Assembly (NCBI GenBank): GCA_005798445.1
Contig: SYJG01000397.1
Span: 1 to 35,707, forward strand
DNA: 35,707 nucleotides
Reading direction: 5' to 3'
Source of the DNA: Planctomyces sp.
GTDB taxonomy: Bacteria; Planctomycetota; Planctomycetia; Planctomycetales; Planctomycetaceae
The notes beneath the pieces are model-generated. The model saw only the letters and a list, made by a program, of their open reading frames with translations. It ran no database searches and had not been told where the DNA came from. Positions 1-12,025 of the stretch are shown here, piece by piece; positions within the stretch are counted from its first letter, which is position 1, and each line of letters begins with the position of its first letter. The translations under genes and the position numbers were made by a program.

Positions 1-21
1 CCTTATGCCGGGACTCCAGCA

Positions 22-900
22 GTGGCCCCCTACTTGTGGATGCTGTGCGGGGCGTTTGCTTTCACGGTGATGAGTACCCTCGCGCACCTGGTGCGCGACC
101 GGTTCGCGTGGCAAGCGATCGCGATTGGCCGGTCGAGCGTCCCGTTTATCTTGACCGGTTTGTCGGCCCTACTGACGGGAGGCCAGTTGGTTGTGCTTGG
201 CCCGCGCGCACTCTGGCTGCGGAGCCTCGCTGGCAGCACGAGCTTGGTCTGCACGTTTTACGCTCTGACTCGCTTGCCGGTTGCCGATGCGTTGACGCTG
301 ACGAACCTCTTCCCGATCTGGGTCGCGTTGCTGTCGTGGCCACTGCTGCGACAGCGCCCCGGAGCGTTTGTCTGGTGCTGCGTTGTGAGCGCGGTCTGTG
401 GAGTCGTCTTGATCCAACAGCCGCATTCGCCGGACGGGAACCTTGCGACCTTCACGGCGTTGATCGCCTCGTTCACCAGCGCGCTGGCGATGATCGGCCT
501 GCACCGCGTTCAAGGAGTCGATACCCGCGCGATCGTGTGGCACTTCAGCGCCGTGTCACTGATCTTTGCCGGCTTGGCGATGGGACTGCTCGATGGGCGA
601 ATGCCAGTCGAACAACAACCGCGAAACTGGGTGAGCTGGATCGAACTCTTCGGGGTCGGTGCGTCGGCGACGATTGGTCAGCTCTGCCTGACGAAAGCCT
701 TCACACTCGGCGTCCCCTCGCGAGTCGCGGTCGTCGGCCTCTCGCAGGTCTTCTTCGCGCTGATCTTCGAGTTGATCTTGGAGGACCGGGACTACAACAA
801 AGCCTCGCTGCTGGGCATGTTGCTGGTGCTCGCACCAACCGCGATCTTGCTGCTGCAACGCCGCGAGTCTGAGGCCGCTCTGCCGATGCAGGACAACTGA
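22..900 (+). CDS. EamA/DMT-family permease (possibly 5'-partial)
   Basis: Inner-membrane protein of the drug/metabolite transporter superfamily, likely exporting small metabolites; the substrate cannot be read from the sequence. The 292 residues are almost wholly hydrophobic, with about ten membrane segments in two homologous halves (roughly residues 1-128 and 144-280), the usual two-EamA layout. The first half has the typical loop PVADALTLTNLFPIWVAL and the second the matching segment with LGVPSRVAVVGLSQVFFALI. The GTG at 22 puts the first membrane segment right at the N-terminus, as in the family. However, the frame is open back to base 1 and no clear ribosome binding site is visible, so the true start may lie outside the window. 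The next gene is on the same strand, 385 bases downstream. Confidence 0.85.
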   Translation: MAPYLWMLCGAFAFTVMSTLAHLVRDRFAWQAIAIGRSSVPFILTGLSALLTGGQLVVLGPRALWLRSLAGSTSLVCTFYALTRLPVADALTLTNLFPIWVALLSWPLLRQRPGAFVWCCVVSAVCGVVLIQQPHSPDGNLATFTALIASFTSALAMIGLHRVQGVDTRAIVWHFSAVSLIFAGLAMGLLDGRMPVEQQPRNWVSWIELFGVGASATIGQLCLTKAFTLGVPSRVAVVGLSQVFFALIFELILEDRDYNKASLLGMLLVLAPTAILLLQRRESEAALPMQDN

Positions 901-1285
901 GTCGTGGTGGGGCCTGTTGAGTGGGTCGAGTCATCGAGACCCTCCACAAGCGTCGCACATGCTGGTGGGTCTCGAATGCTCAACGATCTCCTGGTGGGAC
1001 GAAACGGTACCTCCGTCGTCAACCTCGCGACTCGTACAATCCCGCCGATCGGAACTTGAGACAGGCTTTGTCTCGCAGCCGACACGCTCTCGATCGGCCG
1101 CGGCGGAAACCGCGTTCTAAAGACTTTCTCCAGTGGTCCTTCTTACTCTTGAGCCCGGAACGGCATCGCGAGTCAACATGTCACAACGGTCGAGCGTCGA
1201 ATCGACGGTCCACTCCGTCTCTCAGGCGGGTTGGAGGGCTGTCACTGGGCCGCATCGATCGGCCTTCTGGCTGGCCTTCGTCTGA
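901..1285. other. 385-base spacer
   Basis: Gap between the EamA gene and the sulfatase-like gene. It holds the decayed element A copy (916-990), a small dyad GAGACA/TGTCTC with a 5-base loop (about 1057-1073), and from 1178 an open frame of 35 codons that ends in TGA directly before the next gene's ATG, in the same frame. No convincing promoter was seen. Confidence 0.5.
916..990. repeat. Degenerate copy of palindromic element A
   Basis: This spacer stretch aligns with the large palindrome at 27549-27629. The shared strings are GTGGGTCGAGTC (left arm) and CTGGTGGGTCTCGA (right inner arm), at matching distances. The outer right arm has decayed. It is read as an old copy of the same element. 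Confidence 0.6.
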
Positions 1286-3409
1286 ATGATTCTGGAGCTC
1301 TCCGGGCACATGTTCGCGCCTCTGAGTTTGCTCGACGAAGACGGCTTGGTACTGGTCGCGGCGCTGTGCTACGTCGTGTGGTATTGGATTTCGCTCGGAT
1401 GGGGAGTTTGCTACTTGGCAGAATGGTGCCAGAGCCATTCGGCAGCGGATTCGGACTCCACCTCAAGTACGCAGTCAATGACATCAAAAGCGAACGTATT
1501 GGGTCATGTCCGCGTTGGCATCATGAGCCTCGCCTTGACGGCCATGATTGTGCTGCAGACCGGCAGTTGGGGACTGTTTTGGCGGTCTGGTCGATTCGCA
1601 AATCTGGAATCGCTGCTCTTTCTCGCCATCAATCCTCCGCTGACATTCATGGATCGTCTGGTGACCTCCGAACGCTGGGGAGTTTTCGGATTGTTGGCTT
1701 CGATTCCCGTCTTGCTGGCGATCACAGCGGCCTATTTTCTTCGGGTCCGACAGGTCGATCGCCGGCTCACGGCCGAATCGCATCGCCATCGACGAGTGAT
1801 TTGGATCGGGATGACAACCATTTGTTTGCTGCCATTTTGCGCGATTTGCAACGATCGCAGCACTCATCGGCTGGGAAGTCGCGTGGCTGCGATCAAGAAT
1901 CGCGTCAGTCCGTCACTGACGGTGATGATGTCGGGAATCGAAATGCTCTCGACGGAGCCGATTGCCGCGTGTCTCGATGTGAAGACGCTCAAAGGACTGC
2001 ATGATCATCCCTGGTCGCCACCGGCGGGCGACGATCGCAATCGCCCCAATGTTGTGCTCATCGCCGTGGAATCTCTCCGGCATGACGTCGTCCATCTGCG
2101 ACATCAGGGCCGGGAAGTCCTGCCTCACATCAACCAGCTCGCCAAGTCGGGAGTGAATTTCACGCGTGCGTATTCTCAAAGCACACACTCGGACTACGCC
2201 GACGTTTGTCTGGTCTCGTCGTTGTATCCGTTGCGGACCCGCCGACATCACTACTATCGCACCAGCGACCCGTGGCCCAAGACGCTGGCCTATGACATTT
2301 TCAAGCAGGCCGGTTATGCAACGGCGTTTGTATCGGCGACGAATGAAGGTTGGGGCTGCATGGATCAATTTCACGAGTCGCCCAATCTCGACCTGTTTTA
2401 CGATGCCAAGCGCAGCGGTCAGGCCACTTTCGATCGCAAACGTGATCCGGGCTTCGCCCACGAACTGGAGATCGGATCATTGACCGCCGGCCTGCTTCCA
2501 GACACGCATGTCATGGACACCGCCATTCAATGGAGCCGCGAACAGATCGGCGAACGACGGCCGTTCTTCTTGAACATCAATTTTCAGTCGTCACATTTTC
2601 CGTACGAACTCCCGGAGGGTGCCGAGCATCCCTTTCAGCCGTGTGAACTCGACAGCGATGTGACCTTCATGAATCACCCCAAGAGCAAGACGGATCGGGT
2701 TCGCAATGCCTACTTCAATGGCCTGCACCATTGCGACAAGCTCGTTGGCAGGATGGTCGAGCATCTCCGCGAAACGGGACAACTGGAGAACACAATCCTC
2801 TGGGTTCTCGGCGAAAACGGGGAAGCCTTCCATGAGTGCGGACAAGTGGGTCATGCCCAGTCTCCGGTCGAGCCCACAATTCATGTCGCCACCGTGCTCC
2901 ATGCACCTCGCCATTTGACACCGCGAAATGAGGACTACCCGCTGGAGCACGTTGACCTGATTCCCACAATGCTGGGGCTGATGGGTTGGCCAGCACATCC
3001 GAATTTCCAAGGGATCGACGCCTTGTCATCGCTCCGGCCAAGTCTCGATCGACGATTTCTGTACTTCCACGTCAACTCGCCGGCCAGTCTGGCGGATGCC
3101 GTACAGTGGGCCGGTCGTTGGAAACTGACCATCGACCACCAGCAAGGTCACACTCGCCTCATCGACATTCAGGAAGACCCCGCCGAGTCCCACGACTTGT
3201 CTGCACAATTCCCAGAGCTTGCGCGCACGTTGCAGCGGGCACTCGTCCACTGGCGAGAGCAGCAACTCGCCTACTATCACTACCCGATGTATTACCGCAG
3301 CTACTTTCCACCAAGTCCGCCAACGGTGAGATGGACGGGGCCGGTTGTTCGAACAAACGTGGGGAACCGGATCGGTAACCAGACAGTTGTTGATTCGAAC
3401 GCAGTTCGC

Positions 3410-3421
<12 letters not shown>
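1286..3421 (+). CDS. Sulfatase-fold membrane phosphotransferase (LTA synthase/EptA-like)
   Basis: Alkaline-phosphatase-superfamily enzyme anchored in the inner membrane with its catalytic domain outside, probably transferring a phospho-alcohol group to a glycolipid or polymer. About 225 N-terminal residues hold roughly five membrane segments. The catalytic domain starts at RPNVVLIAVESLRHD, where Glu262 is the expected metal ligand. Thr300 in STHSDYA matches the threonine nucleophile of LtaS/EptA enzymes; the Cys/Ser-x-Pro-x-Arg motif of true sulfatases is absent. The second metal motif, usually Asp-His-Gly-Glu, reads Glu510-Asn511-Gly-Glu here. The ATG at 1286 directly follows an in-frame TGA (1283-1285), and neither this ATG nor the upstream one at 1178 has a good ribosome binding site, so the N-terminus is uncertain. 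The 3' end overlaps the convergent putA by 12 bases. The substrate is unknown. Confidence 0.8.
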
Positions 3422-6496
<3,075 letters not shown>

Positions 6497-6547
6497 CACG
6501 AGCGGAAACACTCCTCTTCAAACATTTCAACGATCGCTCAATGCGAT

Positions 6548-6943
6548 TCAATTGCCGGGTCGAAATCGTTTGAGTTCAGGAATCAGATCAAAGTGCGGAT
6601 CCGTCGAATAAACCGACCAATCTTGCCGGAGAGCGACGGACGCCAGTGCGAGATCACTCAGGGGAAGTTGATTTCCTTGCGACGCCAGTCGTCGGCCCAA
6701 ATCGGCAGCGAACCGCCAATCGTCCCAGTTCAATTCGTGGTACCGAACGCCAGCCAGTGCCGAGACCACCCAATCCGCCGCTTGCTGACGACGGATTCCT
6801 CGCAAGACCTCCGCGACGATCGGGCCGATCACGATGGCGCTGTCTTCGTCCAGCAGGCGATCAATGGTCTTCTTCCCGAAAGAACTTGGACGATTGAAAA
6901 ACGGCACCCACAGGCAAGTATCGACCAGCACGTCAGGAGGCAT
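6548..6943 (-). CDS. vapC: VapC-type PIN-domain toxin ribonuclease
   Basis: Type II toxin of the PIN family, a metal-dependent endoribonuclease that in known members cleaves tRNA or rRNA when its antitoxin is lost. The 131 residues show the acidic quartet in order: Asp8 in VLVDTCLW, Glu in IVAEVLRG, Asp in LPLSDLALASVA and Asp in STDPHFD. An in-frame GTG at 6952 is possible. The ATG at 6943 is preferred because GGAAGG lies eight bases upstream of it. The start overlaps the end of vapB by 11 bases, the usual translationally coupled arrangement. All key acidic residues are present, so the toxin looks intact. It lies 51 bases upstream of putA on the same strand and may share its transcript. Confidence 0.9.
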   Translation of the reverse strand: MPPDVLVDTCLWVPFFNRPSSFGKKTIDRLLDEDSAIVIGPIVAEVLRGIRRQQAADWVVSALAGVRYHELNWDDWRFAADLGRRLASQGNQLPLSDLALASVALRQDWSVYSTDPHFDLIPELKRFRPGN

Positions 6944-7154
6944 CCGATCCACCTTCCCGCAGTTCGGCGTCTTCCTGTTCTCGCCAATTGTCCTCGAGAG
7001 TGACTTTGCCGGAGAGCCGCTTCAATTGCATTCGCTTCGCATGGCGGATGTACTCTGCCATCGCCAACTTGACGGCGTGGACGAGGTCGGGCTGCTGGGT
7101 CAGGTCCAACAACTCGCGTGCTTCGGTTTCATTCAGGTCAACGACCGTGGACAT
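6933..7154 (-). CDS. vapB: VapB-type antitoxin
   Basis: Small antitoxin of 73 residues paired with the PIN toxin. The N-terminal part (MSTVVDLNETEARELLDL, then a helix with AVKLAMAEYIRHA) fits the ribbon-helix-helix-like VapB/DUF2191 group, which binds its own promoter as a dimer. The C-terminal part, with RLSGKVTLEDNWREQED, matches the region that wraps the toxin active site in relatives. The pair is probably autoregulated from the 78-base divergent gap 7155-7232, which it shares with the thioredoxin-like gene; I could not pick out a clear operator there. Family assignment rests on size, overlap and pattern. Confidence 0.8.
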   Translation of the reverse strand: MSTVVDLNETEARELLDLTQQPDLVHAVKLAMAEYIRHAKRMQLKRLSGKVTLEDNWREQEDAELREGGSDAS

Positions 7155-7232
7155 GGCTCCGCTCCGAAAAGTGAATCACCCGCTCGAAGTGGGATTGTCG
7201 CGGCTCACCCCAGAATCGCAAGAAAGTCTTCC

Positions 7233-7796
7233 ATGCTCGATTACGCCAAAGTTTTTGAAAATGGTTTGTCGTATTCCCAGTTCCTGGCCAAGTACGGCAC
7301 TCCGGAGCAGCGGCAACGCTGGGAAGGACTGCACGCTCAAGTGCGGTTGACTGACGCTCAGCGACAGTTGCTGGCGAGCTTCAAACGGAAGATGCCGGTG
7401 CTCGTGCTGGCCGGAGCGTGGTGCGGCGACTGCGTCAATCAGTGCCCGATCTTCGATCACTTCGCCGCCGCGACGAACTGCATCCACCTCCGCTTCTACG
7501 ACCGTGATGCGAACCCGGATCTGGCGGCCGAGCTGTCGGTCTGCGGAGCCGCTCGCGTTCCGGCCGTGCTGTTCCTCAGCGAAGACTGGTTCCGCTGCTC
7601 GCAGTACGGCGATCGGACGCTGTCGAAATATCGCCAGATGACCGCCGACTTCGCCGGAGCCGCCTGTCCCACCGGCATCGGCTCGCCAGAGCGATCGCTG
7701 CTCGACAACGTCGTTCAAGAATGGCTCAACGAATTCGAGAGAGTGCAGCTCATGCTTCGAACTTCCGGACGACTCCGAACGTTTCACGGAGATTGA
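7233..7796 (+). CDS. Thioredoxin-like protein (CGDC motif)
   Basis: A 188-residue protein with a thioredoxin fold, likely in thiol-disulfide exchange or reduction of a peroxidase partner. The active site reads LVLAGAWCGDCVNQCP, with Cys-Gly-Asp-Cys in place of the usual Cys-Gly-Pro-Cys. The cis-proline follows in AARVPAVLFLSED. The start at 7233 gives a protein beginning MLDYAKVFENGLSYSQFL; the frame is open further upstream but that part overlaps vapB and has no coding character. No signal peptide is seen, so it is probably cytoplasmic. It converges with the ceramidase-like gene, 100 bases away, with no clear terminator between. Confidence 0.85.
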   Translation: MLDYAKVFENGLSYSQFLAKYGTPEQRQRWEGLHAQVRLTDAQRQLLASFKRKMPVLVLAGAWCGDCVNQCPIFDHFAAATNCIHLRFYDRDANPDLAAELSVCGAARVPAVLFLSEDWFRCSQYGDRTLSKYRQMTADFAGAACPTGIGSPERSLLDNVVQEWLNEFERVQLMLRTSGRLRTFHGD

Positions 7797-7896
7797 AAGT
7801 CGGGTGGCACAGTTTGCCTTTGTTACCCTTGTCTCCGGCCCCTTACCGGAAACGATTCCGAATCCCGACAGTCTCTGAATCTGTGGAAGCTGTTGC

Positions 7897-9303
7897 TCAC
7901 CCCGGCAGGATTCGCTTCATTCCCTCCGTCAGTACGTCGTCGATTTCCGGTTCGCAAAATGCAACGCTGACTTCGTAGCCACCGTTGGGGTATTCCTCTT
8001 TGACCGGGATGTACCACGGGCCGCCGTCGCCGTAGGCCGATGTACAGACGAAATTGTCTTTCGCGAGGCTCTGGGCGCGGAGTTGGTATTCGATGAACGA
8101 CTCGGCGGGGAGATGCACCAGCTTCACGCCCCCGAGGTGCAGCGAGCTGAGAACGATCGGAGTCCGTTTCTCGACGCGGCGCAGCCACGAGAGCATGAAC
8201 GACGGGCGGTTGCGGTTGACGACGGCATTGGTCTTCGTCGAGATCTGTTGAGCGATCATCTCGGCGTGCAGAGATGAGCGAGGCGGTGGCAGAATGTCCG
8301 CGGTCTTCCAGGCGAGCTTTTCCGACTTCAACTCGGCTCGTTCGAGTTTCGCTTCCGACGCGACGATGCCGTCGTAGACACGCTTCGTCAGGACCGGCCG
8401 CACGGCTTTCGAGCCGTCGTTGTACTTGCCGGCCGAGATGTTGCCCGCACAACCGGTGAAGTAGACGTGCAGGCAATCCGGCTCGTCCTGCTGCCGCTGC
8501 TTGCGAGCCAACCCGGCGAAGTCGCTGGTGGCTCGGCCGTCGGCGTAGTAGCTCATCGGGTGCGTCGCGTAGTAATGCAGTGAGGCCAGTTTCTTCTCGC
8601 CGTTGAAGAAGGCGACTGTTTTGAGGAACGGATCAATCATGCCGTCGGGCAACGCGATCAACTTCGGATCGGTACAGGCACTACCGCGCATCGCCAGGAC
8701 TTTGCCGCTCTCGTCGCGATGAACTCGGCGGTTCGACGCGACTCCTTCAATCTTCCCCTGGCCCCAGCCGATGTGCGTCACCGGCGTCACTTGTTTGATG
8801 GACTTCTCGACGGCTGCTCGGCTGGCATCGAGGCAGCGTTTGAAGAAGTCGAGATCGACGATGTGCGGCAAGTCTCCCTCGGCTCCGACAATGCGTTCGG
8901 CTTCGAGGCACACGAACGGCGCGTTGTGCTGATGCACGCAATGCACAGCGACTCGATCCGCTGTCGTTCCCGCCGCTTGAGCCAAGGCCGTCCGCCATTC
9001 GACGTGAGCCTCATTCAACAGCCCGGTCCAATCAACCGCACACAACACGATCGGCTTGCCGGCTCCGAGCAACACGACGCCGAGCGCTTCGAGCGCATCG
9101 TCCACGACTTCAATCGGCTTGATCCACCCGCCGCAGCACGAATGGCCAAGCGGCGGCGTGACGTCGAATTTGAATGCAGCAATGTGCAACCCACCGGCGT
9201 TGGTCTGGTTGGCGTTGAGTGCCTGGCTGACCGACAGTGACCAACCGGCGGCGGTGGTCAGGACGGTCTCTTTGAGGAAGTCGCGGCGAGTGAAACTGCT
9301 CAT
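7897..9303 (-). CDS. Tat-exported neutral/alkaline ceramidase-like protein
   Basis: Probable exported hydrolase related to neutral/alkaline non-lysosomal ceramidases, zinc enzymes cleaving an N-acyl bond in lipids. The 468 residues begin with a twin-arginine signal (SSFTRRDFLKETVLTTAAG). The mature part has FDVTPPLGHSCCGG, the HxH-type zinc motif in VHCVHQHNAP, and a further histidine region HYYATHPMSYY followed by FTGCAGNISAGKYNDG. These match the order of the ceramidase N-terminal domain. Many planctomycete members lack the C-terminal Ig-like domain of true ceramidases, and this one is also short, so the substrate is uncertain and could be another amide or lipid. It is transcribed alone, convergent with the thioredoxin-like gene and divergent from the secreted protein at 9630. 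Confidence 0.8.
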   Translation of the reverse strand: MSSFTRRDFLKETVLTTAAGWSLSVSQALNANQTNAGGLHIAAFKFDVTPPLGHSCCGGWIKPIEVVDDALEALGVVLLGAGKPIVLCAVDWTGLLNEAHVEWRTALAQAAGTTADRVAVHCVHQHNAPFVCLEAERIVGAEGDLPHIVDLDFFKRCLDASRAAVEKSIKQVTPVTHIGWGQGKIEGVASNRRVHRDESGKVLAMRGSACTDPKLIALPDGMIDPFLKTVAFFNGEKKLASLHYYATHPMSYYADGRATSDFAGLARKQRQQDEPDCLHVYFTGCAGNISAGKYNDGSKAVRPVLTKRVYDGIVASEAKLERAELKSEKLAWKTADILPPPRSSLHAEMIAQQISTKTNAVVNRNRPSFMLSWLRRVEKRTPIVLSSLHLGGVKLVHLPAESFIEYQLRAQSLAKDNFVCTSAYGDGGPWYIPVKEEYPNGGYEVSVAFCEPEIDDVLTEGMKRILPG

Positions 9304-9629
9304 GGCGAATCGTTCCTGTGAGTGAAGACGAAGAGACCGAACCGCGAAGTTGTAATCGTCCTATCCGATGAACGGCAGCGAACACCGACTTGGTTCAGCC
9401 GCATCAACTTCGCTGCCTCGCTCCTGCGAGACAAAGCGACTGTCACTGGTTTCCCGACAGGAATGGGGCTCTTCGCGAACCGATGTTTGCCGGGAACCAA
9501 GACTGTGAGTTCGCACGTTCCTTGCTGAGAAAAATTCAGACGGTTGCTTTGGCAGTCGTGGCGATGTCGCTACGCTGATTTGCGTCGCGGAATCACATCT
9601 CACTTCTTTCGCACGCTGGAGGACTCATC
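9304..9629. other. 326-base divergent spacer
   Basis: Divergent gap that must hold the promoters of the ceramidase-like gene and the secreted protein gene; no sequence close to -35/-10 consensus could be fixed. An 8-base inverted pair, CTTGGTTC (9389-9396) and GAACCAAG (9494-9501), encloses about 100 bases. GGAGG lies seven bases before the ATG at 9630. Confidence 0.5.
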
Positions 9630-10361
9630 ATGCACCGTCGTCAGATCTTGCAAATCGCCGTCAGTAGTCTAGCGATGAGTACATTTCTGCTCGTTTTCGA
9701 CATTGCCATCGCCGATGAGCCGAAATCGTCGGCATTGGTTCAGACGCTCCCCAAAGACGGAACTTGGACCGAGTTCAACGTAAACGTGAAACTCAACGGG
9801 CAAGAGATCGTCCCCTCGTGGAAGCTGCGGTCGGTCGGCCAAGCATTTCATGGCGGGAAGCAGTGTCGGTTCATCGAAATGGAACAGACCTGCGATCACC
9901 CGCAATTGGCGAATGTGACCTGGCGGATTCTCGTTCCCGAAGAGGAATTCGGAGAGGGGAAAGACCCGATCAGCAAGATGGCCAAATGCTGGGCCAAATA
10001 CGGATCCAACGAACCGGAAGTGGTGGAATCCATCCCACTCAAAGATCCCGCCTTTGCGATGCTGCTGGCGGGGCCGAAGCAGAATCTCAAAACCGAAGAG
10101 ACCAAAGAGAAGATCAGTTGGCAGCAAGGTGATCTGGAATGCTCGGTGGTCAGCGGCCACAACGAGATCGAGTTCGGCAACACGAAGTTCGGCATGACGC
10201 ATCGAATCTTCCGCCATAAGGACGTGCCGTTTGGCCTGGCCGGAATGCAACAAGAATTGACTGCCAGCTTCGGCGGGCAGAAGCAAACGGCGACCTTCAA
10301 GATGACGCTGAAAGACCACGGCAAAGAGGCGAAAGCCAAGCTGCCGGACTTGCAGCCGTGA
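9630..10361 (+). CDS. Secreted protein of unknown function
   Basis: I do not recognise this 243-residue protein. It has a Sec-type signal peptide (basic start MHRRQ, a hydrophobic stretch, likely cleavage near IAIADE), so it should be periplasmic or secreted. The mature part is soluble, with repeated beta-strand-like segments (TEFNVNVKLNGQEIVPSWKL, later a charged stretch around KTEETKEKISWQQGDLECSV) and ends in a lysine-rich tail. GGAGG seven bases before the ATG supports the start. It lies 126 bases upstream of the Tat oxidoreductase on the same strand, separated by the element B pair, so co-transcription is possible. Confidence 0.75.
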   Translation: MHRRQILQIAVSSLAMSTFLLVFDIAIADEPKSSALVQTLPKDGTWTEFNVNVKLNGQEIVPSWKLRSVGQAFHGGKQCRFIEMEQTCDHPQLANVTWRILVPEEEFGEGKDPISKMAKCWAKYGSNEPEVVESIPLKDPAFAMLLAGPKQNLKTEETKEKISWQQGDLECSVVSGHNEIEFGNTKFGMTHRIFRHKDVPFGLAGMQQELTASFGGQKQTATFKMTLKDHGKEAKAKLPDLQP

Positions 10362-10478
10362 CTTTGGAGTGCGACGACCTGAGTCGTCGCTTTCCAAAAC
10401 GCGCTGACGTTGTGGCGGATTGTTTTTGTAAAATTGGACGTTTTGAAAAGCGGTGACTTGGGTCACCGCACTCCAAAG
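10362..10478. repeat. Element B, heterotypic inverted pair (locus 1)
   Basis: Two 40-base arms (10362-10401 and 10439-10478) in opposite orientation. Both outer ends are CTTTGGAGTG and both inner ends are CAAAACG. Each arm contains its own 8-base-pair hairpin with a 4-base loop: GCGACGAC/GTCGTCGC on the left and GCGGTGAC/GTCACCGC on the right. The arms differ mainly in these stems, and the differences keep pairing. The spacer between the arms is 37 bases. Confidence 0.85.
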
Positions 10479-10487
10479 GGAGACATC

Positions 10488-11828
10488 ATGGATCGTCGTC
10501 AGTTTTTGACCGCGAGTGCCGGCAGCGTTGCGTTGAGTTCGTTTTTGCCTGTGCTTCCCGCCGCGTTTGCCGCCGAGCCAAAGCCGAAACGAGTCGGTCT
10601 CATCGGCACCGGCTGGTACGGCAAGTGTGACTTGCTGAGGCTGATTCAGATTTCGCCGGTCGAGGTCGTCTCGCTGTGCGATGTCGATAAGAAGATGCTG
10701 GCCGAGGCGGGTGAGATCGTGGCGTCGCGGCAGGTGTCGAAGAAGACTCCGCGACTGTACTCCGACTATCGGAAGATGCTCGCCGAGAAAGACCTCGACA
10801 TTGTCGAGATCGCGACGCCCGATCATTGGCACGCGCTGCCGATGATCGAGGCGGTGAAGGCAGGAGCCGACATCTATGTGCAGAAGCCGACCAGCGTGGA
10901 CATCGTCGAGAGTCAGGCGATGCTGGCGGTCGCTCGGAAACATGGCCGAGTCGTGCAGGTCGGCACACAGCGACGCAGCACGCCGCATCTGGCGGAGGCT
11001 CGTGAGCTGATCCAAGAAGGAAAGCTCGGCAAAATTGGGCTCATTGAAATCTACTGCTACTACCACATGCGTGCCCGTGAGAATCCGCCCGACGCGACTC
11101 CGCCGGATTTCCTCGACTACGAAATGTGGACCGGGCCGGCTCCGATGCGACCGTACAATCCGCTGGTGCATCCGCGCCGCTGGCGAGCGTTCATGGAGTA
11201 CGGCAACGGCATCGTCGGCGACATGTGCATCCATATGCTCGACATGGTCCGTTGGATGGCGGGACTCGGTTGGCCGAAGACAGTCAGTTCAACCGGCGGC
11301 ATTCTCGTGCAGAAAGACAGCAAGGCGAACATCTCCGATACGCAGACGGCAACGTTCGAGTTCGACAACGTCAACGTCGTCTGGCAGCATCGCACCTGGG
11401 GTTCGTCGCCCGATCCGAAGTACCCGTGGGGCGCGACGTTCTACGGAGAGAAGGGAACGCTCAAGGCGAGCGTCAACAGTTACGACTTCATCCCGAACAG
11501 TGGTGAGGCGATTCACAAGGACGTGACGATGGAGTTGGAGCAATACCCCGAAGACAAGACCGAGAAAGACCTCGAAAAGCATGTCGCTCCGGCGATCCGC
11601 CGACACATGCAGAACCTGCTCGACTGCATCGCGACACGCGGCAAACCGGTGGCCGACATCGCAGAGGGACACACCTCGACGGTGAGCTGCATTCTCGCCA
11701 ACCTGTCGATGCAGCTCGGCCGGTCACTGACGTGGGACGCGGCAAAGGGAGTGATTGCCAACGATCCCGCGGCGAACAAATTGCTGCGCCGGCCGTATCG
11801 CGGGCCGTGGGTCCATCCGGAAGTCTGA
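10488..11828 (+). CDS. Tat-exported Gfo/Idh/MocA-family oxidoreductase
   Basis: NAD(P)-dependent oxidoreductase, probably acting on sugars or polyols outside the cytoplasm. The 446 residues start with a twin-arginine signal (MDRRQFLTASAGSVAL, cleavage near AAFAAE). Next is a Rossmann domain with VGLIGTGWYGKCDLL, the conserved ATPDHWHALPMIEA, and VQKPTSVDI in place of the usual EKP. The C-terminal alpha/beta domain has a histidine-rich region, GNGIVGDMCIHMLDMVRWM. The family is greatly expanded in planctomycetes; the substrate is not predictable. The ATG at 10488 is chosen because it begins the signal peptide; upstream codons in the same frame come from element B. A weak dyad GACGTG/CACGTC overlaps the stop codon. 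Confidence 0.9.
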   Translation: MDRRQFLTASAGSVALSSFLPVLPAAFAAEPKPKRVGLIGTGWYGKCDLLRLIQISPVEVVSLCDVDKKMLAEAGEIVASRQVSKKTPRLYSDYRKMLAEKDLDIVEIATPDHWHALPMIEAVKAGADIYVQKPTSVDIVESQAMLAVARKHGRVVQVGTQRRSTPHLAEARELIQEGKLGKIGLIEIYCYYHMRARENPPDATPPDFLDYEMWTGPAPMRPYNPLVHPRRWRAFMEYGNGIVGDMCIHMLDMVRWMAGLGWPKTVSSTGGILVQKDSKANISDTQTATFEFDNVNVVWQHRTWGSSPDPKYPWGATFYGEKGTLKASVNSYDFIPNSGEAIHKDVTMELEQYPEDKTEKDLEKHVAPAIRRHMQNLLDCIATRGKPVADIAEGHTSTVSCILANLSMQLGRSLTWDAAKGVIANDPAANKLLRRPYRGPWVHPEV

Positions 11829-12025
11829 CGTGTTTTCCACGTCGCGGCTGGATCATGTTTTCAATGCCTTCGGCACCCAGCATGAAGCAAGCTGGCGCAC
11901 ACTGACGGTCATCTCCACCCACCAAATGGAATTGCCACACCCCAATCCTCGCGTCTTGAAGCGTTCGCTCTCGCTGACGCGTTGGGTAAAGAACGACGCA
12001 GATTCAAACGATGGGCCGCCGTGGA

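Noticed and set aside
9669..11234. A 521-codon minus-strand frame through the secreted protein and the oxidoreductase
   Set aside because: It crosses two genes with good starts and signal peptides and includes element B in its middle, so it is a chance open frame.
11827..11843. GACGTG/CACGTC dyad at the oxidoreductase stop
   Set aside because: Only six base pairs and no T-run; it is too weak to call a terminator. It may be a distant relative of element C, but this is not supported.
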